Assembly: GCA_025935475.1 (NCBI GenBank)
Contig: JAICVE010000045.1
Location: forward strand, 1 to 12,319
Length of the DNA: 12,319 nucleotides
Reading direction: 5' to 3'
Source: Nitrospira sp.
Lineage (GTDB): Bacteria > Nitrospirota > Nitrospiria > Nitrospirales > Nitrospiraceae
In this document: in pieces, positions 1 through 5,896 of the stretch
Position numbering within the stretch: position 1 is the first letter of the stretch
Layout: each line of letters opens with the position of its first letter
The notes under the pieces: generated by a model
What the model was told of the DNA's origin: nothing
The model's input: the letters and a program-made list of their open reading frames with translations, nothing else
The model's database searches: none
Translations under genes and position numbers: made by a program

Positions 1-945
1 GGATTCGCGGAGCGTATCGGCGAGCTGCTGTGATTCATGCACGAGGGCGGAGAGCGGCGCTTCGAGGCCCTTCGAGAGTTCCGCCATCTGCCGAATGACT
101 GTCTGAAGTTCTTCTGCTCGTTGCCGTTGCTCGATGGTTGCCTGCTGCGCGGCCTGGTCGTTTCTGCGGTGAGACACGTCTCGAATGAGGCCGATGGTGC
201 CGAGGAAGCGCCGCGACGCGTCGTACAATCCACGGGCGGTGACGGAGGCGAGCATGTGTCCCATGCCCTTGGCCGTGTTTCCTTGAAGCGTCACTTCAAA
301 TTCCCTGACCGCCCGGTCGCCGGCGCGCCGCTCGTTGAAGCGAAAACGTGCCACCCGTTGCTCGGCTTCGGAAAACAACGTGGAGTATGACCGGCCGATT
401 AGTTCTTCCGGTCGGTAGCCCAGCCAGGCCGGCAGATTGCGACTCAGCGAGAGAAACCGTCCATCGGCGTCGAGTTCGTAGAGGACATCCCCGAGGGAGT
501 CGACGACCCAGGAATGCCGGCGTTCCGCTTGTTCTGCCGCCAACCTACTCTCACGTCTGTCGATGGCTTCCCTCGTGCAAAACAAAAGTTCGGTCAAGAA
601 TGCCGGGGAGTGTTTGTAAAGGAAGAGGTCTGCGCCCATGCGAAGCGCCTCGAGCGCTGCCCCGGAGTCCGTTCGGGAGGTCTGTAAAATAATTGAGGCG
701 TAGGGCATCCGATGCTTGAGGGCAGAGATGAAGGTCGAAGGCGGATCGGGCAGGGAGCTCTCGTCGACGAGCGCCACGGCCCACGCGTTCGCCGGCGCCT
801 GCATTATTCGGTCGGCCTCCTCGGCGGAATAGGCGACTTCGATGCGGACGTCCGTAAAGAACCCGCGCAGGCTGATGGTGACGAGTTTGATCTCTTCGGC
901 GTGCTCGTTGAGGAGAAGGATGGTTATGGGGTCGCTCTGCGGCAT
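1..945 (-). CDS. Receiver-PAS signal transduction protein, C-terminus beyond window (partial)
   Basis: The minus-strand frame is open from ATG at 945 to the window edge (315 codons, no stop), so the C-terminus is missing. Residues about 7-125 form a response-regulator receiver domain: D61 is at the phospho-acceptor position (LVDESS), T89 and K111 (FLYKH) are the conserved switch residues, and the usual acidic pair is N13-E14. Residues about 140-255 are a PAS domain (DGRFLSLSRNLPAWLGY, then ELIGRSY), ending in the typical I-RDVSHRR exit. A glutamine/glutamate-rich helix follows, then a stretch resembling the start of a HisKA dimerisation helix (LEAPLSALV), without the phospho-accepting histidine at the aligned position. 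It is probably a cytoplasmic hybrid sensor or a diguanylate-cyclase/kinase-type protein; the output domain cannot be seen. No strong ribosome binding site precedes ATG 945; an in-frame GTG lies about 10 codons upstream, and an in-frame TGA closes the frame beyond it. The gene is separated from its upstream neighbour by 238 bases. Confidence 0.85.
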   Translation of the reverse strand, partial: MPQSDPITILLLNEHAEEIKLVTISLRGFFTDVRIEVAYSAEEADRIMQAPANAWAVALVDESSLPDPPSTFISALKHRMPYASIILQTSRTDSGAALEALRMGADLFLYKHSPAFLTELLFCTREAIDRRESRLAAEQAERRHSWVVDSLGDVLYELDADGRFLSLSRNLPAWLGYRPEELIGRSYSTLFSEAEQRVARFRFNERRAGDRAVREFEVTLQGNTAKGMGHMLASVTARGLYDASRRFLGTIGLIRDVSHRRNDQAAQQATIEQRQRAEELQTVIRQMAELSKGLEAPLSALVHESQQLADTLRES

Positions 946-1120
946 CCGACCGGTGTCCAAAGGAAACACGGTTCCAGAGCGAGAGAAGTCACCATCCCGC
1001 GCCTCAACAAATCAGACGGAACCGCTCAGGCGTGGGTAGACGAATATCTACTGCTCGGTTCGGTAAGTGATTAACATAGGTGTGCGCTAGAAACCCAGCC
1101 TGGCTCTGGGGGAAAGAACT

Positions 1121-1169
1121 CCTACTTTCGTAGGGGACCAGGCGCGTCATCCAGGAAGCGCCTGGTCCC
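1121..1169 (-). terminator. Double hairpin after the copper-protein gene, probable terminator
   Basis: A perfect 12-bp stem (1134-1145 pairing with 1158-1169, 12-base loop) begins 15 bases after the stop codon of the minus-strand gene at 1184. Directly after it on the minus strand comes a second 5-bp stem (1121-1125 with 1130-1134) with a GAAA tetraloop. The two stems share base 1134. There is no clean U-tract, only AGTTCTTT, so it may be a weak intrinsic terminator or an mRNA 3'-end stabiliser. The rest of the 946-1183 spacer holds a small AGCC/GGCT hairpin near 1097-1105 and a 12-base palindrome at 1168-1179; no gene is seen there. Confidence 0.5.
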
Positions 1170-1183
1170 ACTCGAGTGGATGG

Positions 1184-2179
1184 CTAGCGGACGCTCGCCG
1201 TGGCGGGGGACGGACAGGTTCCCGGAGTCATGTACAACAAGTAATTGCCCATCCCATGCTGCGGATCCTGTTTCTGCAGGGGATGATGATGCACCATCAC
1301 CATCTCGTAGTCGTCGTCTTTGGTGACAGGAAACCCTTGAGCGTCTTTGTAGACCTGATGCGGTTGAAACTCGAGAAAGGTGCCGTCGCGCATGACGTCC
1401 GGCACGGTGCGTAGGAGCGTCTGTTGTCTCGTCTTGTTCTCGAGGGCGATCAGTAGCAGCTCATCGTGTCCATGCGGATAGGCGAATTTCACGCAGCCAT
1501 CCATGGAGAATTTCAGTGGGGCGGTGTGGACCTGAACGCCCGGCTTGATCTCGATGCCTTCGTCAGTCTGATCCGGGCCACGCTGCGCGAATTTGCTGTA
1601 ACACACGACGTTGACGCCCACCTGGTAGACGTCCATCTCCTTCACCGGTTGATCCTCGGGCGCCATATACATGGTGAAACTGGCCATGACATGCTTGGTC
1701 GGAGGCGCCTTATGATAGAACGCCACGACCGACATCAGGTGTTGACCCTTGGCAAGCTTCACGCCGTACCCTTCCGGAAATTTCGCTTCCGTCATCTCCA
1801 GGCCCGCCCCACCGAAAAACAGGGGCTCGCCGGGACAGGATACGCTGGGCTTGTCGTTGTTGAGCATGAGAATATGGTGGAGATAATTCCGGGGAAGCGT
1901 CTTCCCTTCCTGAGTGAACACGGCGGACTTGAAGCCCACCATATACATGTCTTTTGGGAGTTGGAAAATGTGTTTGGGCATCGATGCGGCCAGGTCACCC
2001 TCATGTCCCGAGGGAAGATCGATCGGTCCGAACGTCAGGGTGACGGCATTGTCCTTGATCGTGACGACGGTGGTAATCTGATTCTTCAGCGTCGGCACCG
2101 CATGATGAGCATGGCCGCCGTCTGCCAAGACTGGAGAAGGCCACAGCCAGAGGGCGCTGAGTAACACGAGCCAGTGCAT
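1184..2179 (-). CDS. Exported PHM/DBM-like copper-binding protein (putative copper type II monooxygenase fold)
   Basis: 331 aa. ATG 2179 is chosen because GGAGG sits 4 bases upstream and because a clean signal peptide follows (MHWLVLLSALWLWPSPVLA, cleavage about residue 19), which predicts a periplasmic or secreted protein. A longer reading frame from TTG at 2260 would bury the signal peptide. The ligand pattern of peptidylglycine alpha-hydroxylating monooxygenase is visible in order: H101-H102 (YLHHILM), a third histidine (H156, or H147) at the end of the following strands, H236-x-H238 (YPHGHDELL), and M310 in HGMGNYLLYM, which resembles the MCNLYIMYYM segment of PHM. Cysteines at 115, 193, 229 and 322 could form disulfides. 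The segment FFGGAGLEM...FPEGYGVKL also recalls the SURNod19/PHM-like family. The N-terminus of the mature protein (HAHH) and a VHHHP stretch may bind further metal. Enzymatic activity and substrate are unknown. It follows the NTF2-like gene by 81 bases, probably in one transcript. Confidence 0.7.
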   Translation of the reverse strand: MHWLVLLSALWLWPSPVLADGGHAHHAVPTLKNQITTVVTIKDNAVTLTFGPIDLPSGHEGDLAASMPKHIFQLPKDMYMVGFKSAVFTQEGKTLPRNYLHHILMLNNDKPSVSCPGEPLFFGGAGLEMTEAKFPEGYGVKLAKGQHLMSVVAFYHKAPPTKHVMASFTMYMAPEDQPVKEMDVYQVGVNVVCYSKFAQRGPDQTDEGIEIKPGVQVHTAPLKFSMDGCVKFAYPHGHDELLLIALENKTRQQTLLRTVPDVMRDGTFLEFQPHQVYKDAQGFPVTKDDDYEMVMVHHHPLQKQDPQHGMGNYLLYMTPGTCPSPATASVR

Positions 2180-2183
2180 AATT

Positions 2184-2188
2184 CCTCC
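2184..2188 (-). promoter_or_regulatory. Ribosome binding site deciding the start of the copper-protein gene
   Basis: GGAGG on the minus strand, 4 bases before ATG 2179. It supports this start over the in-frame TTG at 2260, which would add 27 residues ahead of the signal peptide. Confidence 0.75.
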
Positions 2189-2260
2189 AAAACAACGTAA
2201 TTCATCAAGGCCCGGACGGACGCTGACCATGCGCCGGCTGTGCCTGAGTGTTCGGATCAA

Positions 2261-3145
2261 TCACGGAGCTGCCGGCACCGACGTGATCCGCTTCCATTGA
2301 TAGGTGCCGCCGTGTTCCCGCGGTGGGATGTTCTTATGGTTGCCAACTCTGGTGTACCACCAGACACCTTTGGCCTCTTTCCCGTCTTCTGAGAGCAGCA
2401 CCTCGAAGCCGCCTTCACGATCGTTGCCCGGCTGTTGCCAGGTTCCCTGCCAGAGGCGATTGGCGAACTGTGTGGTGACGAAACGACCGCCGTGTTGCGT
2501 ATAGGGACCATTGCCGCCTTTGTCCAACGTCGCCCGATAGCGCTTGTCGTCCTCCACCTCAAGTATTTCCCATTCGCCGCTCAAGTCGGGTGCAACCTGA
2601 GCAGTGGCTGTCGCCGTCAACGTGAACGCCGGCGGCGATGGCTGTCGATCGTTCAGTGTCACCGCGCTCCCTGCATTGCGAAATGATTCGTGCCAGGACA
2701 GGAGGACCCACTGTCCGTCCCGACGCTCCAAGACACCGGTTTCGCGTAGTGGAAGCAGCGCCCGCTGCGGATCGTTGCCATCGGTCACCGTTCGAATGTA
2801 GTCGAGCTCCATGGCATACCAGGCGAGGTCGCCTTTGGTCCAGACTTTCAACTCCTGGATGGAAATCTCAATGGTGGCCGCCGAATCGAATTCCTCCCGA
2901 AGATCTTGCTCCAGACGCGACCAGCCGACATATTTTCTGCCTCCGATCGTGTAGCTGGTGATGTCGGCGTCGTGCGCCATCATCCGCGACATCGTCCGCA
3001 TGTCCTTCTCGACATTGGCCCGCACGAGGGCACGCACGGCGGCCTCCGCACTCTGGTCGTCGGAGGCGAGGCTCACGCAGGCGGGTGCCGCCAGGGCCGT
3101 CACGAAGAGGGCCCAGTAAACGACGGAGCCTCGAATTAACAACAT
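2261..3145 (-). CDS. Exported NTF2/SnoaL-like protein with C-terminal beta-rich domain
   Basis: 294 aa from ATG 3145, preceded by GGAG about 10 bases upstream. Residues 1-27 look like a signal peptide (hydrophobic core VVYWALFVTALAAPACVSLA). C23 is not in a good lipobox (APAC), so a type I signal is more likely than a lipoprotein. Residues about 30-160 fit the NTF2-like/SnoaL-DUF4440 fold: an opening helix AEAAVRALVRANVEKD, then MMAHDADITSY, and strands ending in RRDGQWVLLSWHES. This cone-shaped fold serves as an enzyme or a ligand-binding scaffold. Residues about 190-290 form a second, beta-rich domain beginning LSGEWEI and ending GGTYQWKRI, which reads like a small barrel or lipocalin-like module. 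No catalytic residues can be assigned. It lies 67 bases after the PP2C gene and 81 before the copper-protein gene, which suggests a shared transcript and a joint envelope role; the function is unknown. Confidence 0.7.
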   Translation of the reverse strand: MLLIRGSVVYWALFVTALAAPACVSLASDDQSAEAAVRALVRANVEKDMRTMSRMMAHDADITSYTIGGRKYVGWSRLEQDLREEFDSAATIEISIQELKVWTKGDLAWYAMELDYIRTVTDGNDPQRALLPLRETGVLERRDGQWVLLSWHESFRNAGSAVTLNDRQPSPPAFTLTATATAQVAPDLSGEWEILEVEDDKRYRATLDKGGNGPYTQHGGRFVTTQFANRLWQGTWQQPGNDREGGFEVLLSEDGKEAKGVWWYTRVGNHKNIPPREHGGTYQWKRITSVPAAP

Positions 3146-3212
3146 CTTAGATCGCTCCAGCTAGTCGATATCACGGATGGCGCGCGAAGGAGTGTGTGGC
3201 TAGATTCTGAGG

Positions 3213-4022
3213 CTACATCGGCGGTAGGGTCTTGTCAATGGCCAGACTTCCGACTTTGGCAGGCGTGGTGTACGCGCAGACGATGACAGTCACATTGTCT
3301 TCGCCTCCCCGAGCCAATGCCTCCTCCACCAGGTCGTGACATGCGCGCCGAGGATTGCGTTGTGTTTGCGAGAGGATGGACGCAATGTCCGTATCATCGA
3401 GCATTTTGGTAAGTCCGTCGCTGCAGAGCATCAGGACATCATCATCCGTCAACGCGGTCGAAGTGACTTCCGGCGTCATGTCGAGTCCCATCCCCAGCCC
3501 TTTGGCGAGCACGTGCTGATTCGGATAGGAGCGGGCCGTCGCGTCGTTGATTAAACCGCGCTCGAGCAAGAGGGCGACTAGCGTGTGATCGCGGGTGAGC
3601 TGGGTGAGGGTGCCGGCATGAAACCGATACGCGCGACTGTCCCCCAAGTGGGCAATGTAGGCCACCGGCGGAGAGCTCGGCGCAATGGTCATGGCGACGA
3701 TGGTCGTGCCCATGCCCTTGAGGGCCGGCTCGTCCCGTATTTTCTCATGAATGGCGCGATTGGCCTCGGTAATCGTTTCGGTCAGGTGTTTCTCCAGTAC
3801 CTCCGGTGCCTGGTCCTTCGCCACAAGCACCGCTTTCGCCCGTTGCGTGGCCACGTGAACCGCAACATGAGCGGCCACGTCTCCGGCAGGATGCCCGCCC
3901 ATCCCGTCGGCCACGATCCAGAAATTGCAGCTGTTGATCGCGGCGAAGACGTCCTGGTTCGAGCGGCGCACATGCCCCGTTTCCGTTCGGCCGACGCCCA
4001 GCCACCGCGGGGATTTTTTCAT
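3213..4022 (-). CDS. PP2C-family serine/threonine protein phosphatase
   Basis: 269 aa. It removes phosphate from Ser/Thr residues with two metal ions (Mn/Mg). Nearly the whole protein is one PP2C catalytic domain, with all main motifs in order: RRSNQD (19-24), VADGMGGHPAG (37-47; D39/G40 bind metal), GMGTT (103-107), HLGDSRAY (125-132), LTRDHT (142-147), SDGLTK (201-206) and GGEDNVTVIV (239-248; D242 metal ligand). There is no membrane segment or signal peptide, so it is cytoplasmic, of the Stp/PrpC type. The start at 4022 is chosen because its ATG overlaps the stop of the exonuclease gene (ATGA), giving translational coupling, and because RRSNQD then falls at the usual distance from the N-terminus. 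The same frame stays open far upstream, but that part is a shadow of the exonuclease gene. No Ser/Thr kinase partner is in the window. Confidence 0.93.
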   Translation of the reverse strand: MKKSPRWLGVGRTETGHVRRSNQDVFAAINSCNFWIVADGMGGHPAGDVAAHVAVHVATQRAKAVLVAKDQAPEVLEKHLTETITEANRAIHEKIRDEPALKGMGTTIVAMTIAPSSPPVAYIAHLGDSRAYRFHAGTLTQLTRDHTLVALLLERGLINDATARSYPNQHVLAKGLGMGLDMTPEVTSTALTDDDVLMLCSDGLTKMLDDTDIASILSQTQRNPRRACHDLVEEALARGGEDNVTVIVCAYTTPAKVGSLAIDKTLPPM

Positions 4023-4798
4023 GGAGTCACCGCGTCGCCGACCGAAGGCGGACCGTAGCGAGCCACCATTTGCTGGAACAGAAGTTCGGCCAAGGGTTCC
4101 AGGTTTCTGGCATCGGCGGCGTTGTAACGCAGCAGCAAATCGAGCGCCTCCTCTTCGCCGCCTCGCCATCGATGCCACAGCCGGACTGCATCCCAGCCAT
4201 CCAGGCCTTCGATAGCCTCCTCCCGGTGGATCTGCAACTCGCGCTCGATGCATTTTAATCCGCCCTGCAGTCCCAGGCGTCGGGCGGCAAAGCACAAATC
4301 GAAGTGTGGCTTGTTGAGATTCAAGCGGGGGAAGGCGGTGTGGAGGTAGGGAATGTCGAAGACGCTGCCGAAAAATGTGACGAGCACATCCGTCTGCTCG
4401 AGCGCCTCGTGCAAGCGTTCTTCGGTCAGATTTTCGCCGCGGACCAGACTCTCCATGCGTCCGTTCCGATACAGTCCCACGACGGTCACGAATCCCTCGC
4501 GCGCGGAGTGGCCCGTAGTTTCGATATCCAGATACAACGCGCGATGACGGAAGGTGTCGAACAGACGCCAATGGTCACGGCTCTTGAGGCACGTTCGAAA
4601 GAAATCCGCACCGCCGACCGCCAGGCGCGATTGTGCCGTGGCGAGGACGTCGTCATACCAACATTTTTTCATGGAGGAAATGTAGGGAATCACCGGTCGG
4701 TCGAGAAAGGCCGACCAATTGGCGATGCCATCCTGCCACAGTCGCCGTTCGGTTGCAGGACCGATCCCTTTGAGCAGAACGAAGGTGGAAGTCAACAT
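4019..4798 (-). CDS. YprB-like RNase H-fold DEDDy exonuclease with N-terminal HhH
   Basis: 259 aa from ATG 4798. Residues 5-33 form a helix-hairpin-helix element (FVLLKGIGPATERRLWQDG), a non-specific DNA-binding motif. Residues about 86-245 are an RNase H-like exonuclease domain of the YprB/TM0106 group, with the catalytic set visible: D91-x-E93 (LYLDIETTG), D148 (SVFDIPYL) and Y225-x3-D229 (YNAADARNL), which is the DEDDy variant. It is likely a 3'-5' nuclease on DNA or RNA in the cytoplasm; the substrate is unknown. Related proteins are common single-copy genes in several bacterial phyla. An in-frame GTG at 4828 would lengthen it by 10 residues, but a good -10 box (TACAAT, 4815-4810) lies downstream of that GTG, so ATG 4798 is preferred. 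There is no Shine-Dalgarno sequence; a very short leader is expected. Its stop overlaps the PP2C start by 4 bases. Confidence 0.87.
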   Translation of the reverse strand: MLTSTFVLLKGIGPATERRLWQDGIANWSAFLDRPVIPYISSMKKCWYDDVLATAQSRLAVGGADFFRTCLKSRDHWRLFDTFRHRALYLDIETTGHSAREGFVTVVGLYRNGRMESLVRGENLTEERLHEALEQTDVLVTFFGSVFDIPYLHTAFPRLNLNKPHFDLCFAARRLGLQGGLKCIERELQIHREEAIEGLDGWDAVRLWHRWRGGEEEALDLLLRYNAADARNLEPLAELLFQQMVARYGPPSVGDAVTP

Positions 4799-4809
4799 CG
4801 TGACGGCTG

Positions 4810-4839
4810 ATTGTAGCCTTGATTTCACCGGTTAAACAA
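4810..4839 (-). promoter_or_regulatory. Putative promoter of the exonuclease-PP2C operon
   Basis: On the minus strand TTGTTT (4839-4834) and TACAAT (4815-4810) are separated by 18 bases. TACAAT matches the sigma70 -10 consensus at 5 of 6 positions; the -35 is poor (3 of 6). The expected start of transcription is about 4803, leaving only some 5 bases before ATG 4798. It is interleaved with the plus-strand promoter for the gene at 4853. Confidence 0.45.
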
Positions 4840-4847
4840 GCTAGAGT
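4819..4847 (+). promoter_or_regulatory. Putative promoter of the cyclophilin-like/DUF507 operon
   Basis: TTGATT (4819-4824) and TAGAGT (4842-4847), 17 bases apart, each match sigma70 consensus at 4 of 6 positions. The expected transcription start is about 4852-4856, at or next to ATG 4853, so the mRNA could be leaderless; this agrees with the lack of a Shine-Dalgarno sequence there. The -35 lies inside the spacer of the opposing promoter. Confidence 0.35.
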
Positions 4848-4852
4848 CCGCG

Positions 4853-5281
4853 ATGGGAGCGGGTTTTGTCTCGTTGCAGAAAGAGAGTGTCCCGTCGTTG
4901 GCTGACCCAGTCAGGAAAATTCGCATCACGGTCGGAGCCGTGCAAGTGGAAGCAGAGCTGAAAGGCAATAAAACGGCTCAGGAGGTGTACGCGGCGCTCC
5001 CTGTGGAAGTTCCAGTCAATACCTGGGGCGAAGAGTTCTATTTCAGGCTCGACGGCGTCAAGGATTACCGGGAGACGGCGACCAATCAGGTGAAGATCGG
5101 TGACGTCGCCTTCTGGGGGGCGGGGCAGGTGCTGGCCATTTTTTTCGGGCGCACACCGATGAGTATGGGGCCTGACCCTGTCCCGGCGGACCGCGTCAAT
5201 GTCATCGGCCGCATCACGGGCGATCCCACAGTCCTGCGGCGGGTGATGGAAACGCCGCGGATTCGGGTCGAACGGGTGTGA
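4853..5281 (+). CDS. Cyclophilin-like (TM1367-type, DUF369) protein
   Basis: 142 aa. Residues 22-142 fit the small cyclophilin-like beta-barrel family represented by Thermotoga TM1367: an opening strand KIRITVGAVQVEAEL, then TAQEVYAALP, WGEEFYF, the segment KIGDVAFWGAGQVLAIFFG, and a closing RVNVIGRI. Members resemble cyclophilins in fold but lack proven prolyl isomerase activity. The first about 18 residues are extra and poorly conserved in character; a GTG in this stretch could be the real start, but ATG 4853 is kept because a promoter appears to place the mRNA start there. It is the first gene of a tight plus-strand cluster: the first DUF507 gene starts 3 bases after its stop. The product is likely cytoplasmic, with no signal peptide. 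Confidence 0.8.
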   Translation: MGAGFVSLQKESVPSLADPVRKIRITVGAVQVEAELKGNKTAQEVYAALPVEVPVNTWGEEFYFRLDGVKDYRETATNQVKIGDVAFWGAGQVLAIFFGRTPMSMGPDPVPADRVNVIGRITGDPTVLRRVMETPRIRVERV

Positions 5282-5284
5282 GCG

Positions 5285-5566
5285 ATGCGGCTGTCCAAAG
5301 AGCGGGTCAGGCATATGGCTGAAGCCCTGGTGGCGCGGTTGGTCCAAGAAGGTCATGTCTCGCTGACGGGAACGCCGAAGGCGCTTGTGGAGGCGTTGGA
5401 TCAGGCTGTGACCGACGAGTTATCGATAGAGGACCGGTTGAACGGCGAGGTCCGCCAATTGCTCAAGGCGTATGAACGTGAGATTGAAGCCGGTCAGGTC
5501 GATTACCAGAAGATGTTCACGATGATCAAGCAGAAACTGGTCCGTGAACGTGGCATCATTTTGTAG
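5285..5566 (+). CDS. DUF507 family protein (copy 1)
   Basis: 93 aa, the usual length for DUF507, a family of small mostly helical proteins of unknown function. Typical features are the opening MRLSKERVRHMAEALV, the central DELSIEDRLNGEVRQLLKAYEREIEAG and the closing DYQKMFTMIKQKLVRERGIIL. It starts 3 bases after the upstream stop with only a weak G-rich ribosome binding site, which suggests translational coupling. A second, diverged DUF507 gene follows 29 bases after its stop; the two probably arose by duplication and may form a heteromer (inference). A cytoplasmic location is expected. Confidence 0.88.
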   Translation: MRLSKERVRHMAEALVARLVQEGHVSLTGTPKALVEALDQAVTDELSIEDRLNGEVRQLLKAYEREIEAGQVDYQKMFTMIKQKLVRERGIIL

Positions 5567-5595
5567 GAGGGGATCGTCCAAGCGACGAATCACAG
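5565..5595 (+). promoter_or_regulatory. Distant Shine-Dalgarno with intervening hairpin before the second DUF507 gene
   Basis: AGGAGG at 5565-5570 lies 25 bases before ATG 5596, much too far for normal initiation, and no in-frame start codon occurs closer. Between them, 5572-5578 (GATCGTC) can pair with 5584-5591 (GACGAATC) as a 7-bp stem with one bulged A and a CAAGC loop. When folded, about 5 unpaired bases separate the Shine-Dalgarno from the ATG, which is the ideal spacing. Confidence 0.5.
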
Positions 5596-5868
5596 ATGCT
5601 GTCCGAAGACAAGGTCAGCCACCTCTCACATGTCATCCTCCTGGCGGTCAAAAACAGCCCGCTGGTCCAGGTGAAAACCGAGGATGGACGGATATTGAAG
5701 GAGATCAAGCGGGTGCTTGCCAGCGAGCTGGGGCAAGAACAGGACATCGATCGAAAGGTCCGGGCCAAGCTGGGGTCATACTCTCGCGGGATCGTGGAGG
5801 GCAGTCCGGAATGGGAGGTCTTATATCGGAAGACGTTTGAGGAAGAATCCAGGAAACATGTAAAGTGA
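5596..5868 (+). CDS. DUF507 family protein (copy 2)
   Basis: 90 aa, the second DUF507 paralogue. It shares the layout of copy 1: an opening MLSEDKVSHLSHVIL, an acidic central stretch with IDRKVRAKLGSYSRGIVEG (aligning with LNGEVRQLLKAYEREIEAG of copy 1), and a C-terminal segment EWEVLYRKTFEEESRKHVK in place of DYQKMFTMIKQKL. Sequence identity to copy 1 looks low, so the duplication is old. ATG 5596 is the first start after the upstream stop that gives the family N-terminus; its ribosome binding site is unusually distant (see the separate entry). The function of the family is unknown. Confidence 0.85.
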   Translation: MLSEDKVSHLSHVILLAVKNSPLVQVKTEDGRILKEIKRVLASELGQEQDIDRKVRAKLGSYSRGIVEGSPEWEVLYRKTFEEESRKHVK

Positions 5869-5896
5869 CTTGCCGACTGTTGCAGGGAGGAACATC

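Noticed and set aside
712..1074. Plus-strand open frame of 120 codons over the start of the receiver-PAS gene
   Set aside because: It is antisense to the receiver domain with intact phospho-acceptor motifs and shows no coding features of its own.
1168..1179. 12-base palindrome CCACTCGAGTGG considered as an operator
   Set aside because: It lies between a stop codon and a terminator-like hairpin, not in a promoter, and a single short palindrome is expected by chance in this length of sequence.
1466..2164. Plus-strand open frame of 232 codons opposite the copper-protein gene
   Set aside because: It is antisense to a gene with a signal peptide, ribosome binding site and recognisable ligand pattern, and its own translation is His/Arg-rich with no family features.
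4023..4571. Long N-terminal extension of the PP2C frame
   Set aside because: The extension overlaps the exonuclease gene in another frame; the ATGA overlap and the position of the first PP2C motif support the start at 4022.
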